DNA from: Mycolicibacterium sp.
GTDB lineage: Bacteria > Actinomycetota > Actinomycetes > Mycobacteriales > Mycobacteriaceae
Assembly: GCF_016462545.1 (NCBI RefSeq)
Contig: NZ_JAEMTA010000001.1
Location: 258,668 to 322,667, forward strand
Length of the DNA: 64,000 nt
Direction of reading: 5' to 3'
This document shows, one piece after another, positions 58,601-64,000 of this stretch. Both the position numbers and the translations under genes were made by a program. The notes beneath the pieces were generated by a model. It did no database searches. It saw nothing but the letters and a program-made list of their open reading frames with translations, and was not told the DNA's origin. Numbering within the stretch: the first letter of the stretch is position 1; each line of letters starts with the position of its first letter.

Positions 58601-59227
58601 GCCGAGCTGGGGCGGGTGAATCCGCTTGCGCTGGAGGAGTTTGCAGCCCTCGAGGAGCGCTACAACTTCCTGTCCACCCAGCTGGAGGACGTCAAGGCGG
58701 CTCGGAAGGACCTGCTCGACGTGATCGCCGACGTGGACGAACGCATCCTCCAGGTCTTCGCCGAGGCCTACGCCGACGTGGAGCGCGAGTTCACCCAGGT
58801 ATTCGCCACGCTCTTCCCCGGCGGGGAGGGGCGCCTGCTGCTGACCAACCCCGACGACATGCTCACCACCGGCATCGAGGTCGAGGCCAGGCCACCAGGC
58901 AAGAAGATCAAGCGGCTGTCTCTGCTGTCCGGTGGGGAGAAGTCGTTGACGGCCGTCGCCATGCTGGTCGCGATCTTCCGGGCCCGACCCTCGCCCTTCT
59001 ACGTCATGGACGAGGTCGAGGCCGCGCTCGACGACGCGAACCTGCGACGGTTGATCAGCCTGTTCGAGCAACTGCGCGAGGTGTCGCAGCTGATCGTCAT
59101 CACCCACCAGAAGCCGACGATGGAGATCGCCGACGCGCTGTACGGCGTCACGATGCGCGACGACGGCATCACGACGGTGATCTCGCAGCGGATGCGAGGC
59201 CAGGAACTCGTCACCGCGACCACCTGA
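55634..59227 (+). CDS. smc: Chromosome segregation protein SMC
   Basis: The 1197-aa condensin ATPase has Walker A in [19 protein letters not shown] and Q-loop [11 protein letters not shown]. Two long coiled-coil arms run at roughly 165-500 and 665-1000. The hinge is at about 505-655 ([27 protein letters not shown]). The ABC signature is [13 protein letters not shown], with Walker [16 protein letters not shown]. It compacts and aligns chromosomes after ParB loading, with ScpAB encoded elsewhere. Length equals the M. tuberculosis protein (1205 aa). Confidence 0.97.
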   Translation: MHLKSLTLKGFKSFASPTTLRFEPGITCVVGPNGSGKSNVVDALTWVMGEQGAKTLRGGKMEDVIFAGTSSRAPLGRAEVTLTIDNSDNALPIEYSEVSITRRMFRDGAGEYEINGNSCRLMDVQELLSDSGIGREMHVIVGQGKLSEILESRPEDRRAFIEEAAGVLKHRKRKEKAVRKLDSMSANLNRLTDLTTELRRQLKPLGRQAEMARRAQTIQADLRDARLRLAADDLVVRRNEFNDTNQAETTLRREHAEISDRLETATIELTTHETAVSGLSGRAEAAQQTWFRLSALAERVSATVRIASDRAQLLDAEAEVSQGADPDELEAQAEEVAAHEELLLAELAECRDRQEAARAELGERERVAAEAERAHLAAARAEADRREGLARLSGQVDTMRTRVESIDEGVARLTVSLEESAMKVQQSRVDFETVQTRVSELDAGEVGLDDQHDRTVAALRLADERVAELQAAERGAERQVASLRARIDALAVGLDRRDGAAWLQKNHDGPGLFGSVATMLRVHAGHEAAVAAVLGSAADALAAESFGAARSAVAALKQADGGRAAIVLGDWPEGTVPQRDSLDLPADALWAVDLVEPAPRLRGAVEAMLAGVVVVSDLAAALDLVASHPRLRAVTNDGDLVGAGWLTGGSDRKPSTLEITSEIDKARSELESSERQVSELTAALSGALAEQAARQDAAEDALAALNESDAAISAIYEQLGRLGQEARAAEEEWQRLNGQRNELETGRVKTVEELSALEERLRNAQEVPTFDSEPVDRQESVAAAEAARAAEFEARLAVRTAEERANAVRGQADSLRRAAIAEREARLRAQRAREARELAAAVAAAVAESGRLVAGRLATAVAVAGRTRDGLAAERSHRAEALSRVRHEVNELNARITALTDSLHRDEVAKAQAALRIEQLEQHALEQFGMATDDLISEYGPHVPLPPSELEMAEYEQAKERGEQVTAPAPMPFDRATQERRAKKADRELAELGRVNPLALEEFAALEERYNFLSTQLEDVKAARKDLLDVIADVDERILQVFAEAYADVEREFTQVFATLFPGGEGRLLLTNPDDMLTTGIEVEARPPGKKIKRLSLLSGGEKSLTAVAMLVAIFRARPSPFYVMDEVEAALDDANLRRLISLFEQLREVSQLIVITHQKPTMEIADALYGVTMRDDGITTVISQRMRGQELVTATT

Positions 59228-59251
59228 GCCCGTCGCCGGAACCCGCCCTGA

Positions 59252-59257
59252 GACAAT
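59252..59257 (+). promoter_or_regulatory. Possible -10 element of ftsY
   Basis: GACAAT ends 6 nt before the GTG at 59264. It departs from TANNNT at the first base. Inferred. Confidence 0.35.
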
Positions 59258-59263
59258 GACGGG

Positions 59264-60610
59264 GTGACCCAAGACCAGCTGATGACGCTCTGGATCGCCC
59301 TCGCGGTCATCGCCGTTCTCGTAGTGGCAGCGCTGATCGTCGGGTTGGTGCGTTATCGGCGGCGGCAGATCAGCCTGTCGTCGCCGGAGGACGCCACGCC
59401 GATCGACAAGTCCGGCGGCTACACCGCCACCTCGACGATCTCCTTCACCCAGGCGACAACCACCGCTCCTCCACCCGTGGCCAGGCCCGACGGCCTCCTC
59501 GACGTCGAGGGCCTGCCCGCCGTCGGGGACGATGCGAGCACACCGCGTGATGCGCCGAAGCGGTCGATCTCCGACGTGCAACTGCCCGAAGTCCCGGCAC
59601 CGAAGGCACCTGACGTCGACACGGCGCCACCGGAAGCCGAACCGGTACCCGAACCCGACGCGCCCGCGGCCCCCGACCTCGAGTCGATCGCGCCGGCAGA
59701 CGGGAGGCTCGAACGTCTCCGCGGACGGCTGTCGAAGTCGCAGAACGCCCTGGGTCGCAGCATGCTGGGCCTGCTCGGCGGCGGCGACCTCGACGAGGAC
59801 TCGTGGGAGGAGATCGAGGACACTCTGCTGGTCGCCGATCTCGGCCCGGTGGTGACCGAGTCCGTCGTCACGGCTCTCAGAGCGCGGATGGCGGCCACCA
59901 GTGTCCGGTCCGAGGCCGACGCCCGGGCCGTCCTGCGCGAGGTACTCATCAACCAGCTCCGGCCCGAGTTGGACCGCTCGATCAAGGCGCTGCCGCACGA
60001 CGACAAGCCCTCGGTGTTGCTCGTCGTCGGTGTCAACGGAACGGGTAAGACGACGACCGTTGGCAAGCTCGCCCGGGTCCTCGTCGCCGACGGTCGTCGC
60101 GTGGTCCTCGGGGCTGCCGATACGTTCCGCGCCGCGGCGGCCGACCAACTGCAGAGCTGGGCGGCTCGGGTCGGAGCCGAAGTGGTGCGCGGTCCAGAGG
60201 GTGCCGATCCGGCGTCGGTGGCCTTCGATGCCGTCGACCACGGCATCGCGACGGGAGCCGACGTCGTGGTCATCGACACCGCGGGCCGGCTGCACACGAA
60301 GACCGGGCTGATGGACGAGCTCGGCAAGGTCAAGCGGGTCGTCACCAAGCGCGCCGTCGTCGACGAGGTGCTGTTGGTCCTGGACGCGACGATCGGACAG
60401 AACAGCCTGCCCCAGGCGAGGGTCTTCGCCGAGGTCGTCGAGATCACCGGCGTCGTCCTGACGAAGCTGGACGGTACGGCCAAGGGCGGCATCGTGTTTC
60501 GCGTACAGCAGGAGCTGGGTGTGCCGGTGAAGCTGGTCGGACTTGGCGAGGGGCCCGACGATCTCGCGCCGTTCGAGCCGGCTGCGTTCGTCGACGCGCT
60601 GCTCGGCTGA
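59264..60610 (+). CDS. ftsY: Signal recognition particle receptor FtsY
   Basis: The 448-aa SRP GTPase docks ribosome-SRP complexes at the membrane. The N-terminus is a membrane helix (LWIALAVIAVLVVAALIVGLV), unlike the soluble acidic start in E. coli. An acidic, proline-rich A domain follows (to about 140). The NG domain has GVNGTGKTTTVGKLA, DTFRAAAADQLQ, DTAGRLHTK, and TKLDGTAKGG. It is downstream of smc by 36 bp, as in M. tuberculosis. Confidence 0.95.
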   Translation: MTQDQLMTLWIALAVIAVLVVAALIVGLVRYRRRQISLSSPEDATPIDKSGGYTATSTISFTQATTTAPPPVARPDGLLDVEGLPAVGDDASTPRDAPKRSISDVQLPEVPAPKAPDVDTAPPEAEPVPEPDAPAAPDLESIAPADGRLERLRGRLSKSQNALGRSMLGLLGGGDLDEDSWEEIEDTLLVADLGPVVTESVVTALRARMAATSVRSEADARAVLREVLINQLRPELDRSIKALPHDDKPSVLLVVGVNGTGKTTTVGKLARVLVADGRRVVLGAADTFRAAAADQLQSWAARVGAEVVRGPEGADPASVAFDAVDHGIATGADVVVIDTAGRLHTKTGLMDELGKVKRVVTKRAVVDEVLLVLDATIGQNSLPQARVFAEVVEITGVVLTKLDGTAKGGIVFRVQQELGVPVKLVGLGEGPDDLAPFEPAAFVDALLG

Positions 60611-60669
60611 CGAGCTCGGCTGGCGCTCAACGCCTTTCCGTTGGCCTCTCAGGTGCCGCGACATGGCGG

Positions 60670-60685
60670 TTAACGCCGACGAAAC
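60670..60685 (+). promoter_or_regulatory. GlnR-type box 1 upstream of amt
   Basis: TTAAC (60670-60674), 6 bp, then GAAAC (60681-60685) match the actinobacterial GlnR half-site pair gTnAC-N6-GaAAC at most positions. It lies 125 bp before the amt GTG. Confidence 0.55.
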
Positions 60686-60701
60686 GAAATCCGGCGATCC
60701 G

Positions 60702-60739
60702 TTCACATGGGCGAAACACGGGCGGCTCATTGGCGAAAC
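60702..60739 (+). promoter_or_regulatory. GlnR-type double box 2/3 upstream of amt
   Basis: TTCAC-N6-GAAAC (60702-60717), then 6 bp, then GGCTC-N6-GAAAC (60724-60739). The two GAAAC elements are exactly 22 bp apart. This is the a1-b1-a2-b2 layout of GlnR operators, with a weak a2 half-site. It fits nitrogen-starvation activation of amt-glnB-glnD, a known GlnR regulon in mycobacteria. Confidence 0.7.
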
Positions 60740-60810
60740 AACGAGTGCGCATTGTCTTGGCCTAGGTCATCGGTGACTAACCGTGGCATGGGCGAAGGAG
60801 GAATCGGCGA

Positions 60811-62121
60811 GTGGACGGATTTCCGGTAATGGGCATCCCCGATAGTGGGGATACGGCATGGATGTTGGCGAGTGCTGCACTCGTCCTGCTGATGACGCCT
60901 GGTCTGGCGTTCTTCTATGGCGGCATGGTTCGCGCCAAGGGCGTACTCAACATGCTGATGATGAGCATCAGCTCGATGGGCCTCATCACCGTTCTGTGGG
61001 TGCTCTACGGATACTCAATGGCCTTCGGCACCGACAAGTTCAACTTCGTCGGCGACCCCACCCAGTACTGGGGACTCAAGGGCCTCATCGGCGGCACGTA
61101 TCTGCAACTCAAGCCTGAGGACGCAGCGGTCGCGATTCCGCTCGCGGGCACGATTCCGCAGACGGTGTTCGTCGCCTTCCAGCTCATGTTCGCGATCATC
61201 ACCGTGGCGCTGATCTCGGGCGCGGTGGCAGACCGCCTCAAGTTCAGTGGCTGGTTGGTGTTCGCCGGTCTGTGGGCCACGATCGTCTACTTCCCGGTCG
61301 CGCACTGGGTGTTCGCCTTCGACGCCGTGACGGGAGAGAAGGGTGGCTGGATCGCAAATCAGTTGAAGGCGATCGACTTCGCGGGTGGTACTGCCGTGCA
61401 CATCAACGCCGGTACCGCGGGCCTGGTACTGGCCATCATCCTCGGCAAGCGTCGAGGCTGGCCCGGATCGCCGATGCGCCCGCACAACCTCCCGTTCGTC
61501 ATGCTCGGCGCGGGTCTGCTGTGGTTCGGCTGGTACGGGTTCAACGCCGGCTCCGCCGTCGGGTCCAACGGCATTGCGGGCGCGACCTTCGTCACGACCA
61601 CGGTGGCCACGGGCGCCGCCATGCTTGCCTGGCTACTCACCGAACGGATCCGCGACGGACACGCCACCTCTCTCGGTGCGGCTTCGGGCATCGTGGCCGG
61701 ACTGGTCGCCATCACGCCTTCGTGCTCCTCGGTGAATGTCGTTGGCGCACTGGTCATCGGTGTCGTCGCGGGCGTGCTCTGTGCGCTGGCGGTCGGGCTC
61801 AAGTTCAAGCTCGGGTTCGACGACTCGCTCGACGTCGTTGGCGTCCACCTGGTCGGTGGTATTGCCGGCACACTGCTGGTGGGTCTGGTTGCGGCTCCCG
61901 AGGCGCCTGCGGCGGTCACGGGTCTGTTCTATGGCGGCGGTTTCGACCAGTTGATCAAGCAGTCGATCGGCGCCGGTGCAGTACTGCTGTACTCCGCGAT
62001 CGGCACCGCCGTCATCGCCCTTGCCGTCAAGTACACGATCGGCTTGCGACTGGACGAAGAAGAAGAAGCTAATGGCATCGACGAGGCTGAGCATGCGGAA
62101 ACTGCTTACGAACTCGCGTGA
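60811..62121 (+). CDS. amt: Ammonium transporter
   Basis: The 436-aa Amt/Rh channel has about 11 membrane segments. The signature block is FYGGMVRAKGVLNMLMMS near the N-terminus. IDFAGGTAVHINAGTAGLVLAI carries the first pore histidine, and VHLVGGIAGTLLVG carries the second. The periplasmic aromatic gate lies in GDTAWMLASAALVLLMTPGLAFF. The GTG has AAGGAGG upstream. It is first in amt-glnB-glnD; GlnB blocks Amt when nitrogen is plentiful in this family. Confidence 0.96.
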   Translation: MDGFPVMGIPDSGDTAWMLASAALVLLMTPGLAFFYGGMVRAKGVLNMLMMSISSMGLITVLWVLYGYSMAFGTDKFNFVGDPTQYWGLKGLIGGTYLQLKPEDAAVAIPLAGTIPQTVFVAFQLMFAIITVALISGAVADRLKFSGWLVFAGLWATIVYFPVAHWVFAFDAVTGEKGGWIANQLKAIDFAGGTAVHINAGTAGLVLAIILGKRRGWPGSPMRPHNLPFVMLGAGLLWFGWYGFNAGSAVGSNGIAGATFVTTTVATGAAMLAWLLTERIRDGHATSLGAASGIVAGLVAITPSCSSVNVVGALVIGVVAGVLCALAVGLKFKLGFDDSLDVVGVHLVGGIAGTLLVGLVAAPEAPAAVTGLFYGGGFDQLIKQSIGAGAVLLYSAIGTAVIALAVKYTIGLRLDEEEEANGIDEAEHAETAYELA

Positions 62122-62161
62122 TCGGGAACAATTGACAGTGAATCGGAAGGAAACTGACTAA

Positions 62162-62500
<339 letters not shown>

Positions 62501-62577
62501 TGCGGACGTGATCTAAGCGTCGTCTCCCGGACGCGCATCGAAGGCAATATCACCAGCACGTCCGGGGAAGGACCGAG

Positions 62578-64000
62578 ATGACAGAGCAGACACCAGGACC
62601 CGCCGCCGGGGCCTCCCGTTGGGAGGCACCGGCGGCGGGTTCGTCACGTCCGGCCACCGATCTGGCCACCGCCTCGGAACAGTTGCTCACCGGCGGCAGT
62701 CGTCTCGATTCCGCCGCGCTGCGGGACGCGCTGCTCGACCTGAACGAATTCTGGCTCACCACGAAGGCGACCGAGATCGGCATTACGGCGACCAGTGGGT
62801 TCGCCATCGTCGCCACCGGCGGCCTCGGGCGTGGCGAGCTGCTGCCATACTCCGATCTGGATCTGACCCTGATCCACGACGACATGCCTCGCGACGTAGT
62901 GTCGCAGGTGGCGGAGCTGCTCTGGTATCCGTTGTGGGACGCCAACATTCACATCGACCACAGCGTTCGCACGGTGCCAGAGGCGCTCAAGGTCGCGGGC
63001 GAGGACATCTCCGCGGGCCTGGCGATGCTCGACGCTCGACACATTGCGGGCGACGCCGACCTGTCGAATCTCCTCATCAGTGGTGCCCGACGTCAGTGGC
63101 GCACGGGCATCGCCCCCCGGTTCCCCGAACTCGTCGAACACACTCGTGCGCGCTGGGAGCGCAGTGGTCAGATCGCGCACCGCGCGGAGCCCGACCTGAA
63201 GAACGGTCGGGGCGGACTGCGTGACGTACAACTGCTCAATGCACTGGCGATCGCGCAGCTTGCCGATGCGTACCCAAGCCGGTCGCTTGCCTCACCCACC
63301 GGTTCGCTGGGTGACGCGCACCTCGCACTGTTGAACGTGCGGACCGAATTGCACCGGGTGTCGCGCCGCGGCCGCGAGATGCTGCTGGCCCAGTTCGCCG
63401 ACGAGATTGGCGCGTCCCTGCACATCGGCGACCGATTCGACCTTGCCCGCATGCTCAGCGATGCGGCACGCACCATCAGCTACTACGTGGACGCCGGTAT
63501 CCGGACGGCGTCGAATGCGTTGCCGCGCCGCGGATTGTCGGCCTTGCGGCGGCCCGTGCGCAGGCCCGTTGATGAAGGCGTCATCGAGTATGGCGGCGAG
63601 GTCATGCTCGCCAGGGATGCGCGCCCCGAGCGCGATCCCGGCCTGATCTTGCGGGTGGCGGCCGCGTCGGCCACCACCGGTCTACCGATGTCGGCGTCCA
63701 CGCTGAGTCGACTGGCGGAGACGGCGCCTGAACTCCGGACGCCGTGGCCCCGACAGGCACTCAAGGATCTGCTGGTGATGCTGGCCGCAGGCTCCGCCAC
63801 CGTGGCCACCGTCGAGGCACTGGATCGAACCGGCTTGTGGGGCAGGCTCTTCCCCGAATGGGGTGCCGTCCGCGACCTGCCGCCCCGCGACATCGTGCAC
63901 ATCTGGACAGTCGACCGGCATCTCGTCGAAACCGTTTCGCGTGCAAGCGCTTTCACTACCCGTGTGTCGCGACCCGATCTGCTGGTGCTGGGTGCACTGG
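62578..64000 (+). CDS. glnD: PII uridylyl/adenylyl-transferase GlnD, N-terminal part (partial)
   Basis: The frame is open from the ATG at 62578 to the window end (474 codons visible). The nucleotidyltransferase domain is present with [26 protein letters not shown] (about residues 70-96). [18 protein letters not shown] follows further on. The visible 3' end reaches the linker and start of the HD region ([17 protein letters not shown]). It modifies and demodifies PII in response to glutamine. The C-terminal HD and ACT domains lie outside the window. A strong hairpin is embedded at codons 7-21. Confidence 0.94.
   Translation, partial: MTEQTPGPAAGASRWEAPAAGSSRPATDLATASEQLLTGGSRLDSAALRDALLDLNEFWLTTKATEIGITATSGFAIVATGGLGRGELLPYSDLDLTLIHDDMPRDVVSQVAELLWYPLWDANIHIDHSVRTVPEALKVAGEDISAGLAMLDARHIAGDADLSNLLISGARRQWRTGIAPRFPELVEHTRARWERSGQIAHRAEPDLKNGRGGLRDVQLLNALAIAQLADAYPSRSLASPTGSLGDAHLALLNVRTELHRVSRRGREMLLAQFADEIGASLHIGDRFDLARMLSDAARTISYYVDAGIRTASNALPRRGLSALRRPVRRPVDEGVIEYGGEVMLARDARPERDPGLILRVAAASATTGLPMSASTLSRLAETAPELRTPWPRQALKDLLVMLAAGSATVATVEALDRTGLWGRLFPEWGAVRDLPPRDIVHIWTVDRHLVETVSRASAFTTRVSRPDLLVLGAL
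62598..62640 (+). other. Near-perfect 20-bp hairpin within the 5' end of glnD
   Basis: Arms 62598-62617 and 62621-62640 pair at 19 of 20 positions (one G-A mismatch at 62610/62628) around a GTT loop. It begins 20 nt after the first base of the glnD start codon and lies inside coding sequence. No T tract follows. It could slow translation or act as a partial transcription block between glnB and glnD. Confidence 0.8.

Noticed and set aside
58466..60730. 754-aa minus-strand open frame over smc and ftsY
   Set aside because: It is an antisense shadow of two certain genes, with no domain pattern.

Overview
The window is chromosomal DNA of a high-GC actinobacterium, almost certainly a rapidly growing Mycobacterium (Mycolicibacterium). 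Gene order follows the M. tuberculosis Rv3005c to Rv2918c segment nearly gene for gene. GTG starts, 4-bp GTGA/ATGA gene overlaps and candidate leaderless promoters are common, and mycobacteria-specific genes are present (cfp6, the lysine-rich-tailed hupB, sepIVA, fbiD, lipN, the DsbA-like/VKOR pair).

Layout. Positions 1-4.4 kb: tail of a DoxX-like gene, cfp6, then ilvB-ilvN-ilvC behind a leader-peptide attenuator. 4.4-8.5 kb: an FAD oxidoreductase, serA and leuB. 8.5-15.2 kb: variable genes (ABM monooxygenase, MarR regulator, a membrane protein, amidohydrolase, MFS transporter, secreted lipase, GjpA-like surface protein). 15.7-18.3 kb: FAA hydrolase, gltX, tRNA-Gln and tRNA-Glu. 18.3-20.8 kb: a DUF1501/DUF1800 secretion pair. 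20.9-24.7 kb: IclR regulator, leuCD, hupB. 24.8-31.9 kb: mutT1, ppk1, fbiD, gpsA, a PLP lyase, ddl. 31.9-35.3 kb: an island with an ECF sigma factor, a membrane Rieske protein, DoxX and two secreted proteins. 35.3-47.2 kb: DUF3515, Lrp-like protein, thiL, ung, rpmB, a DAK2 kinase, recG, an HNH protein, two aldo/keto reductases, lipN, and the DsbA-like/VKOR disulfide pair. 47.3-64 kb: pyruvate carboxylase, rsmD, coaD, sepIVA, DUF177, rnc, fpg, osmC, acyP, smc, ftsY, and amt-glnB-glnD (cut by the window edge) behind GlnR-type boxes.

The genes cover branched-chain amino acid and serine synthesis, translation, polyphosphate and F420 metabolism, cell-wall D-Ala-D-Ala, DNA repair, extracytoplasmic disulfide formation, chromosome and septum biology, and nitrogen sensing.

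The most unusual part is the 3.3-kb island between ddl and the DUF3515 gene. A diverged 90-bp copy of the ddl tail marks its right edge. Three of its transcription units share the motif TGTAACC-N7-CTAT 40-60 nt before the start codon. The sigma factor's partner looks like an anti-sigma factor whose outer sensor is a Rieske iron-sulfur domain. Other points of interest are the ilvB attenuator, a 20-bp hairpin just inside glnD, a CTG start for rsmD, divergent start codons that share a CATG, and the direct coaD-sepIVA junction where M. tuberculosis carries its PDIM/PGL locus.
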